Positions 1 through 10,929 of a DNA stretch of 64,000 bases are shown piece after piece. The notes under the pieces were generated by a model. That model made no database searches. It was not told where the DNA came from and saw nothing but the letters and a program-made list of their open reading frames with translations. The translations under genes and the position numbers were made by a program. Numbering within the stretch: position 1 is the stretch's first letter; each line of letters begins with the position of its first letter. The stretch covers positions 1,428,501-1,492,500 of the forward strand of contig NC_047083.1 of the NCBI RefSeq assembly GCF_902459465.1, read 5' to 3'. This stretch comes from Asterias rubens. Its lineage: Eukaryota > Echinodermata > Asteroidea > Forcipulatida > Asteriidae.

Positions 1-645
1 CAGTAAATTATTGTTATACATGCAATAATAATAACTTTATGCACATGTTCCAAGAATACAGTTAAGCTAGGTGGAAATAAATACATAGGCCCAAAAGAAT
101 AATTATTCGAATACCAACCCACGTTTCCATTCCGAGATTTCCCCCCATAATAACCAGTTGTCACTAGCTTCCCGATCCCGTAGCGCATTGTGAAGAGCAT
201 GCACATGAGCTCGACAAATAAAGTGCGCTAGTTTTTGGGGAAAAGTTTCCGTATGGCGCCACCACTTTTTCATTCGATATGAAATAATATAGTATCTAAT
301 TTACCTCAATGAGATATCACTTTTTCTAAAAATGAGTGAAAAAGTGGTGGCGCCATACGGAAAGTTATCCGTTTTTGGTGTTAATGAAAACATTTTGCTC
401 AAAAGAACCTTTGGCTCAAGTCCATTTTAAATGTTTCTGTCCCCTGCCACCACGTTTTCATCCGTTACAAAATAAAATAGACCAGGTCGTATTCCTCCGT
501 TGCTGACATCGCATGGCTTGAAATAAAAAAGCTTCACATTTTTTAGAGTGATATTCCTTTTGTTTTAAATGTAGTGATTAAGTGACAGGTAGGATATGAA
601 AATATTATTCCATCATTTTGTAGCAGTTCCCATAACCTAGCTTAC
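1..645. other. Left edge; presumed first intron of the minus-strand gene starting at 735
   Basis: No coding exon could be supported here on either strand. Because a minus-strand coding exon ends at 646 with a donor at 645-641, this stretch is probably the beginning of that gene's first intron. It contains one clear foldback element (246-363), listed separately, and otherwise AT-rich sequence. Confidence 0.45.
246..363. repeat. Foldback element (MITE-like), 118 bp
   Basis: The left terminal repeat (246-274, reading ccgtatggcgccaccac) is repeated as its reverse complement at 334-363, around a ~60-bp centre. It has no coding capacity. This is the form of a miniature inverted-repeat transposable element. 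Confidence 0.75.
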
Positions 646-735
646 CTTCGCCGTAGACGCCGTACCTACAAGCGTCATGATGGTGATGATTGCGAGGATG
701 GTATACCGTCCAACGCTCCTCTCTGCTACCCCCAT
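646..735 (-). CDS. First coding exon of an unidentified secreted or membrane protein (partial)
   Basis: On the minus strand an ATG at 735-733 sits in a good start context (A at -3, G at +4). It opens 30 codons ending exactly at a consensus donor (AAG, then gtaag, at 645-641). The peptide has a short charged N-terminus (MGVAERSVGRY), a hydrophobic stretch of about 14 residues (TILAIITIMTLVGT) and small residues afterwards, which is a typical signal peptide. Splice phase is 0. The rest of the gene would lie beyond the left edge, so the product cannot be named. It is head to head with the receptor kinase gene at 1563. A chance open frame is possible, but the start, signal peptide and donor coincide well. 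Confidence 0.5.
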
Positions 736-1562
736 TATCGCTCTATGCTTGGACCTGCTGCTCACGGCGGACAGTCTTCTTTAATAGTGCTTCTCTCTAG
801 CCACCATGCATCGGGACGTTCCAGGTATGTGAACCCCGAACATTCTTTCGGTAGTCATTGTTTGTGTTGACAAAGCCTTTGAAAGGACAACATACAACAA
901 AAGGAATCTCTAGCCCTGGAATCGAACTACCCCCCCCCTCCCCCGTGGACCATCATCATTGTCATAATTGTATTCAAAAGAGAGCTTGTCGACTTCGCTG
1001 ACGAGGAGGATTGGAGGGGGCGGGGAGAGTTGGGGGTGGGGGTTGGGGTAGAATGGGAGACTATGCATTAGGAATGGAGATTTTGCACTTTCTCTAACGG
1101 GGATGCAATTCACACCTTTGTAGACTTGTAAAAATGGTTCCCAACTCACATGAGGTCAAAGGTACATCTGACAGGAAACTGCCAGGTTTAAATGGCCGGA
1201 GATTCTGTTCTGGTTTCCCTTGCAAAATCTGTGGGAATTTTTGCGTCTTGCGGGGCCAGCAATCTCGCGAGAACATAGTGTTGTGAGATGGCGGAGAGAG
1301 TCAGAACGCTATTATCGCGACATAACGACTTGTTCACAAGGCTACAGCAACTGTGTTTTTTGTTTGTTTAAAGTGGCTGGCTGTTTTAAGCGCATCAAGG
1401 TGTTGCAACCATTGTTTCACTTTCCAAACCTACTAAATAATGTGTCAGGTGCTCAAATGTAAGTAATTCTACCTACTCAGCTATAATCTAAGTGGTAAAA
1501 TCGACATTTAATAAAAACAACATAGTTTTTCAGAGCTTGTCTTAATTCAATTCGATTCAAGA
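736..1562. promoter_or_regulatory. Head-to-head intergenic region, candidate shared promoter
   Basis: About 830 bp separate the divergent start codons at 735 (minus) and 1563 (plus). I see no TATA box or clear motif that fixes a transcription start. There is a C-run at 931-946 and a G-rich stretch around 1011-1050. The call rests only on gene orientation. Confidence 0.3.
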
Positions 1563-4500
1563 ATGGCTGCTAGATGTTTGCTGCTGCTCGTTTGCTTTGC
1601 ACTACGCACTCGTTTCATCGGTGAGTTTGTTTAATTTAAACCATGAGAATGCATTCTACGAGAATGTTAACATCTTTCTTTAAAGGCAGTGGACACTTGG
1701 TAATTACTCAAAATAATTATAAGCATAAAACCTTACTTTCGAGTAATAGGCAGAGGTTGATAGTATAAAACATTGTGAGAAACGGCTCCCTCTGAAGTAA
1801 CGTAGTTTTTGAGAAAGAAGTATTTGTCCACGAATTTGATTTCGAGACCTCAGCTTTAGAATTTTAGGTCTCGAAATCAAGCATCTGAAAGCACACAACT
1901 TCGTGTAGCAAGGATTTTGTTCTTTCATATTACTCGCCACTTCGACGACCAATTGATGAGCTAAAATTTTCACAGGTTTGTTATTTTATGCATAATATGT
2001 TGAGATACATTAAGTAAGAAGACTGGTCTTTGACAGTTACCAATAGTGTTCAGTGTCTTTAACTTTTTGTTTTCAGGAAACTATAACTCCAAACCGTGGA
2101 TAAAGTAATTTATGAGGTGCAGATAAATGATTTTCTTGTTTCCCTCTCTCCTCGTTGCAGTTCACTCTCTCAAGATAAACGTGACAAGAACGACGCCTCA
2201 CGAGATCGAGGGAGAAACAACCTCGTTCACGTGTACCGCTGATGGATTGGGGTATGGATTCCTGCAGTGGATTCTGGACGGCACACCCCTGGACTCGACG
2301 CCCTGCTCTGGTTCACAAGACAGGATTCGTTTAATATGCCTTGATCTTACGCTGTACAGAAATAACTCTGGCAAGACTCTAACATGCACATCGGTTGGGG
2401 AATATACAAACACCGATACAACACTGCGGCTGAACGCACTTCGTAAGCTACCTGCACTTCGTTGAACACAATGCAAAATCTATTATATTATCGTAATTTA
2501 ACATCTATTATATATCGTTGCGGTACCTGTTGCCAAAACATAGGATTCGAACTGTCTCTAGCTACCGGCCAATCTCGGTAGTCTAGTTGGTAAGACTCTG
2601 CTCCCACGGTTTGTGGGTTCGAGTCCCACCCAAATAACATGCCTGTGTTATTTTTTCACTTGACTCAGGAAAGTACTGAGTATACAGTGCTTACATGGGT
2701 AAAAACAAAAAATACAACTAACTTTCCAACTTTATTATTGAGTGCAACACTAATGGGAGACTTTGGGACGCTAGGTGGCAGCAGACTTACCAACAGGTAA
2801 ATTTCCATTGTTTACGTAGTTCTGAGCGTGCGCACATGACCGAGAACAATGGATTATACCTGGTAAGTCTGCTGCCACCAAGCGTCCCAAAAGTCTCCCC
2901 TTGTATTGGTAATTACTCGAAATAGTTTATAGCATAAAAACTAACAGTAGGTACAGAGTTTAGGCTACCCTACCCAACATATTAGGTACATGGTTAAAAC
3001 CAACGGAATTTGTATAGTGTTTTTCACGTTTTCATTTTCATGCAACTATTGTCTATGAATCGTTCTTACTCCCAGATCCACCGGATGTCGTGACCCTCGA
3101 GGCTAACACGACTTCCGGTTTGATTTACAAGTTCAACTGTACTGCCTCAGGAGCAAACCCAGCTGTGAAGATCACGTGGTTGGTTAACATAAATGATGTG
3201 CAGAGCCGCGAAGTTATCGTTTCGCGGCATAGTCCGGCCCCGTACATGTGGACGACCTCAAGTTGCATAACATTGTACGCAAACACAATAGCGGACGATG
3301 GGGGCGTCAGATGCATGACGTCATTTTTAGACAATGATAGTTACGTGGTGAGAGAATTTCTGCTGAATGCGAATACTATTAAAGGTACGTCCCTTTGTTG
3401 CTATGTTGCACTACACTACGACATTGGCTACGGCTTAAGATGTGACTGCCTTCCTACATATTATATGGGAAGGAGCTTAAGCCATGCAGAGCCAAAACAA
3501 AACAGCGTGAGTATTTATAAATCTCAGCACCAACGTTCTCAATTTTTTTTTCAGGTACAAATTTTATTGCAGAAACATTAACTACGCAGCCTGAACCCGA
3601 CGAAAGAACATCAACTACTCGGCTCGATGAAGGAACATCAACTACTCTGCCCGATGAAGGAACATCAACTACTCTGCCCGATGAAGGAACATCAACTACA
3701 CGGCTCATTCAAAGAACATCAACTACTCTGCCCGATGAAGGAACATCATCTACTCGGCTCGATGAAGGAACATCAACTACTCTGCCCGATGAAGGAACAT
3801 CAACTACACGGCTCATTCAAAGAACATCAACTACTCTGCCCGATGAAGGAACATCAGCTACTCGGCTCGATGAAGGAACATCAACTACTCTGCCCGATGA
3901 AGGAACATCAACTACTCTGCCCGATGAAGGAACATCAACCACGTGGCCTGATGGAAGAACATCAACTTCTCGGCCTGATGAAGAAACATCAACAGATAGT
4001 TCAGTTGACGTCAAAGTTTACGTCATTGTTACCATTTCCGTCATCGTATGTCTCTTTGTTGCCATAGTGATTTTTTGGAGGTACCATCACAAACCAAAAC
4101 CTCGGCAACCTCCACCACAAATAAACAAAGCCACCAAGTGGACGTCAGCGGTTCGTACTATTATCAGTTTTTCTTTTTTGATTTATAACTAATATTTCAT
4201 GTCAGCATCCATGGTTTGGAATCGAGTGATCGACCATTCCCCATAAGGGCTTTTTCGGATAGATCATAAAGTTAATTCGGTATCAAACGCAGACAAATTT
4301 TGGCAATCAAAAATATCTTTCACAACGACCAAGAAGCTAGTATTTATCAAAATGGTCGGAAGAACTAATAGAATGTACACTTCCGAAAATCAATGATATC
4401 ATTTATTTCCCAAAATCTCAGGAATGTGTGGAATTAGAGGAGACTGGTTTTCAGCTTCCCGATGTTGACTACTCCTTTCCTCGTGAGAACATCCAGCTTC

Positions 4501-7500
4501 TTGAGGTTCTAGGGTGTGGGAACTTTGGACAGGTGCACAAGGCCATCGCTAAGGACCTGCTGGACGTGGGAACCAAAACACTTGTTGCAGTTAAGATTTT
4601 GAAAAGTAAGCTTTTGAAATAAAAGGAGTCTCAGGGTTTGAGCGTCCCATGATTACAGGTTTGACGAATCCCGGGGGGCAAGAGTCACAGGGTCCAAAAG
4701 TCCATCTAGAGCCCCAAGGTTTTAGAGTACCAAGGTCCAAGAGTCCCTGGGTCAAATCGTCCAGTAATCACAGGGTCCAAGAGTCACACGTCTCAGGATC
4801 AAAAAGAGATCCACGTCCAAGGGTCCGAGCGTCCCGTGGTCATATAGGTTCCACGAGCCCCAGGGTCCAAGAGTCCCATGTTCCCAGAGTCACAGGGTCC
4901 CAAAGTCAGGGGTCTAATCATCCCAATGTCCAACAGGCCTAGGATCCAAGAGTCCCAATGTCGCAGGGTCAATCACAGGGTCCAATAATCCAAAGGTGTA
5001 AGACTCACGGTCCCAAAATCCTAGGTCCAAGAGTCAAAGGTCCAAGAGTCCTAATGCCCCAGAATAAAAAATTCGCAGGGTCCAAGAATCACGAGGGTCC
5101 AAGAATCCAAAAGTTGAAAAGCCCTACGGTCCCAACGCCTAGAGTCTCAGAATCCCAGGACCTTTGCCCAGGACCTAAGAGTCACAGGGAACCTGAATCC
5201 TATTATTATGCAGAGTCCCAAAGTCCCAGGATCCCATGTTCCCAAGGTCTTCTTTTGATTTCTGAGTCACTTCGATTTTTCACGTTTCAGAGTCATCTTC
5301 TTGCCATCTTTTGGCGGATTTCGAGAAGGAAATCTCGGTTCACAAAACTCTGACCAAGCACTCCAATGTGGTATCCATGTTGGGTTACTGCACAGACAGA
5401 GGTATTGCATTGTCTTGTTCCTTCTTTTTATATTTTTATGGACATGATAAAATAAAGTGTAGTTTGTACATGTTTCATTTTCATTTTCATTTTGACGTCA
5501 GTGCACCTCGGGCCAGCCCCGAGTGCCCCGCGTGTGGATCGGGTCACTTGGGGTTGCCACACCGGGGTCGACCCTGGGAAGCTAATCGAACGCACCCATC
5601 CAACCCTAGGTCCTTGTTATTATACTTTATGAATATTATAACATCCATATGTTGTTCTCATCTCAGATCCTTTCTACTTGGTTCTTGAATTCCTCCCTGG
5701 AGGAAACCTTCAAGACTTCCTGAAGAAGAAGAAGTTATCTTGGAAGGAGTCAAGACAAGTTGACTTTAATGTTGAACCAGCATCTCCCTTCCAGCTCCTC
5801 ACGTTTGCATCTCAGATCGCCAACGGCATGGATTACTTATCGTTTAAGGGGGTAATACAGAATTTTGTTTACTAGCAGTAATTGTTTTCATTTATTATTT
5901 CGACAAAACCTAGGTACAAAACCCTCAAAAAATGGAGAAGATCAAACCACATCATTACTATATTAAAAGGAATCAGGATAACCCTGACACTCATGGATTA
6001 CCCGAGACCATCTTGACAAAGTATGGAACAAAGGGATTGATGTAGAACGATCTGAGCAGTATTGACCGAGAAAAAAAAGCAGTCGAGTAAAAATCATAAA
6101 TCCTGTATGATAAAAAATTAAGGTAATTATGGTGTATTACAATGCACTAGTGTCGTTATAGCAAAACCAACTAGCAAGCTGAAAAATCCTATACTAGAAT
6201 GGGTAAACGTTTCTTTGTGAACGCCCATACAGTCTTCATGATGGTTCGCTTCACCCATTGCTCTGATGTAGGCCGATACGTGCATAGATTGTTTTGTTTT
6301 TAAAGGCAAATCCACATTGAACGTGAAACTAAAAAATGTTCTTCCTTGTTTTGATCTTTCAAAGTCCAATCGTTCACATGTGCACTTTTGTTAATCAAAA
6401 TCAATGAAAGGGAAATGTGCTATTTGTTTTAAGCCTGCAGAGCGTTCGGCATTCACATGAAATGAGAGAAAAATCAAAATAGTTTCGAAAACCTCGAGTG
6501 GAAAACAAAAACGAAACAAATCACGCGCTATACATTCACCGAGAAAGAAAATACTCTCACACAAAGATAATACAATATTGAAATGACAAATATAACTAAT
6601 GTCGGAACAGCTAATTAAGTATTTTACCCAAGGTAAAAAAGGCACACCATGTTTTCATAAAAAATGTTCCTTAACCCTACCTGGACTGGAAGGGTGCACC
6701 CAGGCACAATGTGCCAAACATTATATTTTTTTCCCGTACGTTTTTGCATAGTTTTGAAATATTTCGAAATGAATCATTAAAAAAGTATGATATTTTTATT
6801 TTGACATCAAATCTAAACAACGCTACAAATAAATCTCATTTAGTGGTAAAAAAGTGTGTCGCTCCTCCAATCCCCTCCTCCAATTTACTGTAAATAAAAA
6901 AGAAGCCCCTCCCTGGATAGGGTTAAGTTTTTGATTGAAAACATGTGTAGATGGAATAACCAAATATAATAATAATGTTGATCATTTTCTAGTGCGCCAT
7001 GTCTGTCAATGATGACACTCCTGGCGCCAAAACAAGAACTCTGCTGATACACAATGACACAAGACAACCACAAGTTTGAAGGCTATTGTTTCCGAAATAG
7101 ATGTGTTTTGAGATGAGTTTTGAGTTGGGAACAAGTGTCTGCTTTTAGTTGTGTTACATATCGCTTTTTATAAGAAAAGTTCCCGCCAATTCTCAGAGGT
7201 TCATTCTTGGTAAAGAATTGTTTTCCTGTAGTGCATTCACCGCGATCAGGCGTTACATTTCCCGCCAATTGTAAGAATATTTCCCGCCAATTTTTAAGAG
7301 TATATTTCCCGCCATTTCTGAGAGATCCGTTCTTGTTATGATTGTTTTCTTGTAGTGCATTCATCGCGATCTGGCGTTACATTTCCCGCCAATTCTAAGA
7401 ATATTTCCCGCCATTTCTAAGATTTTTCCCGCCATTTCAGAGAGTTCTATTTTTGTTTGATTATTGTTTTTCTTGTAGTGCATTCACCGCGACCTGGCTT

Positions 7501-9602
7501 CTCGTAATATTCTACTGACTACTGACTTGGTGTGCAAGCTGTCTGATTTTGGACTGGCACGTGACGTGTCGGCGACAGAGCAGTATGAAATGGCGTCAAA
7601 GGTAAGATCAACTGCGCCCTCAACGGTTGCCTCATCCCCGGTGCCTAGCCTGAACATCTGACGTCACACTTCGAGGCTCGTGAATAACGCCAGAGGGTAG
7701 CCTCTAGCCTAGGTCATTCCCCGTCCATTTCACCTTTCACCTAGATCCATACTGCAGACCACGACCGCAAGTGCATGCTGCCAAACGTCACCTCGGACCA
7801 ATCAAAACACAGATATAGCTTACGTCACTGCGTTTACCTAATGAAATGATTGTATCAAATGAAATCACTGGTTCTGAAAAGCAAGTACCAGTGTCTTGCG
7901 GATAAAGACAGGGGACCAGTCTAACTCGTGCCCTTCTCGATGAAATCCACTCAAAGGCTGTATGATGGAAATGTCTAGTTATTCACTTGTTTACGTCACT
8001 CACTTAGGGCGTACCCCCCCCCCCCCCACCCCATGCAGACAGGGACTGGCCCCGTTTCATCCAAGTCCATAATTATGTCGCCATAATTTTTAATTTTAAA
8101 ACTACAACACTGAATTCTCGATTTACTTGTTTTTATTTATTCTGCGAAGGGACTGGTGCCAGTCCGTTGGTTAGCTATGGAGTGCCTCGTGGACAACACA
8201 TACACCACGATGAGCGATGTGTGGTCATTTGGGGTCCTGCTGTGGGAGATTGTGACATTGGGTAAGTAGTTTGTCGTGTCATCATGCTCTCAACAACTTT
8301 TACAGCAACATTTTTAACTCGGTAAAGCAAGCAACAGCAATATTTATACAGCAAAAGAAGCAGCAATTAGATCACAAGCAAACCAACAGCAGTCAACAGC
8401 AGCAGAGCAGCAGCATAATAGAACAAACAAAAACTGCAACATCTATAGCCGCAACAATTTCCTATTTAACAAGTAAAGGGTCCCTCCACAATGTCACAAC
8501 TTAATGATTTGCATGGTTTTTACTTCGCATCTCTCAGTGTCTTCCTTGTTGTGATAAATAAACATGCAGTTATAAGTTGAAGATGATCGATGCTACCTAA
8601 TGGATAACTTTTGGGCCGCTAGGTGGCAGCCGACTTACCAGGTAAATCCATTGTTCTCGTAATGTGCTCATGCTCAGAACTACGTGGCAAGTCTGCTGCC
8701 ACCTAGCGTTCCAAAGCCTGACATTGTGTCCTCCTTCGTAAACAGGTGCTCATCCCTACCGTGGTATGTCGTACAATGACATCATCGATTGCTTAGTTGA
8801 GGGTCACAGGTTACCACAGCCAAGACATTGCAGTAAACAGTTGTAAGTCTAAGCATCTGGATTAGTATCTTCCACAAAACAGCAAAGTAATTATCGGCTC
8901 AATGAATTTGCTAGCTCAGGGAACCAAGCTTTGCTTCTTAATGGGTCCCTCAACAGTTTCATGAATGTCCTGGTTATTATTCATTTAATTAATCGTATTA
9001 AACAACTGTTTATCTCTTAACTTCCAATTTACATTGCCTTTGAGTTGGTAATGATTGTGATTTTGATAAATAAACTGATTGGTTGATTGATTGGTTGATT
9101 GATTGATTGATTAATTGATTGATTGATTGATTGATTCTCCAGAAGACCATCAGACTATACTGATCGAAAGGTTGAATCGTAAGCCACCGGTTCCCTAATT
9201 GGTTGTCCTTTTTTCTATGTTCTATTACAGCGAAATAATTGTGGATTTTATACTTTCTGTTATAAATTGACAGATTTTCGATCATGAAGGAGTGCTGGCG
9301 AGAAGTCCCTCGTACACGTCCAACGTTCCTCAGCCTCAAGAGAACTCTGGACGTGATGATCGAAGACGCACCGGTAACGTCATCAATTACGTTTTACTTA
9401 AAGGGCACTATCGATTATTCTGTAAAAAAAAGTCAAGTTTGATTTTAATGAAATACATGGCAAATAATAGTGTTTTATATGCTGGATAGTTTTCTAAGTA
9501 AAAATGTGTCCCATTTCAAATTGTTGTTATGTAATATTTTTTTTCTCCTCGCAGGTGTACGTGAACATGTCAAACTTTCAACCCGACAAGTACATAACAT
9601 GA
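1563..9602 (+). CDS. Ig-domain receptor tyrosine kinase, complete (12 exons, 734 aa)
   Basis: Exons: 1563-1620, 2161-2442, 3076-3384, 3555-4150, 4422-4605, 5291-5401, 5667-5851, 7479-7601, 8150-8261, 8746-8842, 9274-9373, 9555-9602; phases agree throughout. Layout: signal peptide (about 1-18), two Ig domains (about 20-113 and 114-216), Thr-rich repeat stalk (about 217-366), membrane helix (371-391), kinase (about 435-715). Kinase signatures: glycine loop GCGNFG (446-451), VAVK lysine K473, helix-C glutamate E490, HRDLASRN (D580, N585), DFG (598-600) and a lone activation-loop Tyr Y611. The usual APE reads AME. The last exon gives VYVNM (Y721), which fits the known YxxM (PI3K p85) and YxN (Grb2) SH2-binding patterns. 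Expected role: plasma-membrane receptor phosphorylating tyrosines after ligand binding. The kinase resembles the FGFR/VEGFR/PDGFR-type group, but ligand and orthology are unknown. The exon-4 donor (gttcgt) is weak. Confidence 0.9.
1682..2061. repeat. MITE family B copy (~380 bp) in kinase-gene intron 1
   Basis: It begins aaaggcagtggacac and ends with its inverted form near cagtgtctttaa. A central hairpin is built from 'gatttcgagacctca' and its complement. Other copies lie at 9721, 21974, 26901, 36301, 47782 and 52823. Confidence 0.85.
2516..2710 (+). mobile_element. tRNA-derived SINE in kinase-gene intron 2
   Basis: A pol III-type box A (tagtctagttggtaaga) and box B (ggttcgagtcc) are spaced as in a tRNA. 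They sit within a longer body that starts near 'gtacctgttg' and continues past the tRNA-like part. A related copy with the same flanking body lies at 61850-62035. The tRNA-like head does not fold into a full cloverleaf, so this is a SINE and not a tRNA gene. Confidence 0.7.
2755..2899. repeat. MITE family A copy (145 bp)
   Basis: Terminal inverted repeats read 'gggagactttgggacgctag' on the left, with the reverse complement at the right end. Further copies: 8601, 32095, 37752, 44228 and 52163. Confidence 0.85.
3602..3993 (+). repeat. 27-bp coding minisatellite, about 14 units, in kinase exon 4
   Basis: The unit is 27 bp, coding for a nonapeptide of the form EGTSTTLPD, with variants (TRLDEG, TRLIQR). 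Because 27 is divisible by 3, all repeat units stay in frame, and the other frames also stay open. The product is a Thr/Ser-rich, proline-containing stalk between the second Ig domain and the membrane, probably O-glycosylated. It accounts for nearly all of exon 4 before the transmembrane segment. Confidence 0.93.
4622..5250 (+). repeat. Degenerate minisatellite in kinase-gene intron 5
   Basis: It fills most of intron 5 (4606-5290) with imperfect repeats of about 16-20 bp around 'cagggtccaagagtccca'. The long open frames across it are by-products of the repeat and are not coding. Confidence 0.8.
5536..5606. repeat. Fragment of foldback family L
   Basis: It contains 'ccggggtcgaccctgggaag' followed by a 'gctaatcgaacgcaccca' end. 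The intact inverted-repeat element of the same family is at 31164-31319. Confidence 0.65.
6669..6927. repeat. Foldback element in kinase-gene intron 7
   Basis: It begins 'cttaaccctacctgg' and ends with the near-reverse-complement 'ccctggatagggttaag'. It has no coding content. The rest of intron 7 up to ~7180 shows nothing I can identify. Confidence 0.5.
7183..7493 (+). repeat. ~123-bp repeat carrying duplicated 3' splice site and catalytic-loop codons
   Basis: The sequence 'tgtagtgcattcaccgcga' at the true exon-8 acceptor (7475-7493) is preceded by two near copies at 7228-7246 and 7351-7369, spaced 123 and 124 bp. Each copy is followed by 'cccgccaatt' motifs. Read in the exon-8 frame, copy 1 gives CIHRDQA and copy 2 gives CIHRDLA, so both keep the HRD motif. 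Neither continues into kinase sequence. They therefore look like partial duplications of intron end plus exon start. Confidence 0.85.
7479..7601 (+). CDS. Kinase exon 8: catalytic loop and activation-loop start
   Basis: This is part of the receptor kinase gene. It is a phase 0-0 exon of 41 codons beginning [10 protein letters not shown] and containing SDFGLARD and EQYEMASK. Its start after 'cttgtag' is chosen because exon 7 ends in phase 0 with FKG, giving the family pattern KGCIHRDLA across the junction. Two decoy copies of its first ~7 codons lie in the preceding intron. Confidence 0.92.
8601..8718. repeat. MITE family A copy, slightly shortened, in kinase-gene intron 9
   Basis: It has paired 'gctaggtggcagc' and 'gctgccacctagcg' ends around a short centre, and is more diverged than the copies at 37752 and 44228. 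The same intron also has a CAA/CAG-rich stretch around 8320-8440. Confidence 0.75.
9076..9136 (+). repeat. (GATT)n microsatellite
   Basis: About 15 imperfect GATT units lie in kinase-gene intron 10. Confidence 0.9.
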
Positions 9603-9720
9603 GCTCCAGTGACAGAATCTACAACAAATCTTAGTTTTAAACTGTCAACATGGATGGATACCTTCCATAAGATTTTTAATTGTCACTATGTACAGTGTGC
9701 TGAGATAATAATTGTATGTG

Positions 9721-10092
9721 GTGCACTGGACACTATTGGTAATTGTCAAAGACCAGTCTTCTCACTTGGTGAATCTCAACATGCATAAAATAACAAACCT
9801 GTGCAAATTTGAGCTCAATCGGTCGTCGAAGTTGCAAGATAATTATGGAAGAAAAAACCACGAAATTGTGTGCTTTCAGATGCTTGATTTCGGGACCTCA
9901 GAATCTAATTCTGAGGTCTCGAAATCAAATTCGTGGAAAATTACTTCTTTCTCGAAAACTATACCGTTACTCCAGAGGGAGCCGTTTCTTGCAATGTTTA
10001 AGACATTAATTAGCTCTCCATTGCTTGTTACCAAGTAAGTTTTTATGCCAACAGTTATTTGAGTAATTACCAATAGTGTCCGCTGCCTTTAA
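9721..10092. repeat. MITE family B copy
   Basis: It lies just downstream of the kinase stop codon. It has the same ends and central 'gaggtctcgaaatcaa' hairpin as the copy at 1682. No convincing AATAAA lies between the stop at 9602 and this element. Confidence 0.85.
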
Positions 10093-10220
10093 ATGGTTAT
10101 ATATTATGCACAGAATTAAAAGTTCTCACGCATAGTAATTACGCCACGCCCCAAAAATTCAGCGAGAACAAAACTGGTTCACACCATAGAGCTATATATA
10201 TAGCTCTACACCATATTATA

Positions 10221-10369
10221 CAAATATTGACTGCTTCGAGTGCCATGGTTAAAACTATGACTCCCGAGGTGATCCCTGGAGCGTTCTATTTTAGAAAATA
10301 GAACGCTACGGGGATCACCAAGGGAGTCATAGTTTTAACCATTGCACGAGTAAAAGCAGTCAATATTTG
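10221..10369. repeat. Near-perfect foldback (149 bp)
   Basis: The left arm from 'caaatattgactgc' is mirrored by 'gcagtcaatatttg' at the right end. The arms meet near 'ctattttagaaaatag', so almost the whole element is stem. Confidence 0.85.
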
Positions 10370-10929
10370 TTTGATAACACCCCAAACATTTATAAATATT
10401 GTACTATTATTATTAAGTTACAGACCTGAATGCTACAATCCACGGATGACGCGAATACAGATTGCACAATCTTTTACTGTGCTCTGCATGTAGTGTCGTG
10501 CAATCCGAAATGTTACAGACTATTAATTTATCATCCTCGTACACGCAACGGACGTTTGGGTACTGCACGCCGTGTGCTAGTCTTCGGACTAGCGCACGGC
10601 AAACCGACGCACTATCACACGGCCGTCGTCTAGCAAAACTAAGACATGTCATGTGACGTGCTCTAAACCAATGAGCAGGCAGAATACTTGTAAGGGGTGT
10701 TATAAACCTACATATAGCTTTATGGTTTACACAACATCACTGTTACAAAACAGCTCAGAATCACATATTTATCAGTTTGACTCTGAATGAAAGTGCCAAA
10801 ATATTCTCTGATATTTGTCCTTTCCATTAAATAAAAGAATTACTAATTAAGCAAACTTAGTTCCTAAGAAATCCATTCACAAAGATCGAGAATGCATTTA
10901 AACAAACCTTATTTTCAGTGATAAGTATA

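Noticed and set aside
806-825. ATG in a perfect gccaccATG context followed by a cag/gtatgt donor
   Set aside because: Only 19 coding bases; the kinase gene already has a signal-peptide exon at 1563, and no acceptor was found that would make sense of this one.
2573-2640. Possible tRNA gene
   Set aside because: Has box A and B but no complete cloverleaf, and a longer shared body with 61850-62035, so it is a SINE.
3627-4067. Long open frames in the alternative plus frame (MKEHQLLCP repeats) and on the minus strand (VVDVPSSGR repeats)
   Set aside because: By-products of a 27-bp repeat, which keeps several frames open; the true frame is fixed by splice phases of exons 3 to 5 and the transmembrane segment.
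4649-5353. Open frames of about 97 and 131 codons
   Set aside because: They lie in the intron 5 minisatellite; the composition reflects the repeat and no domain is visible.
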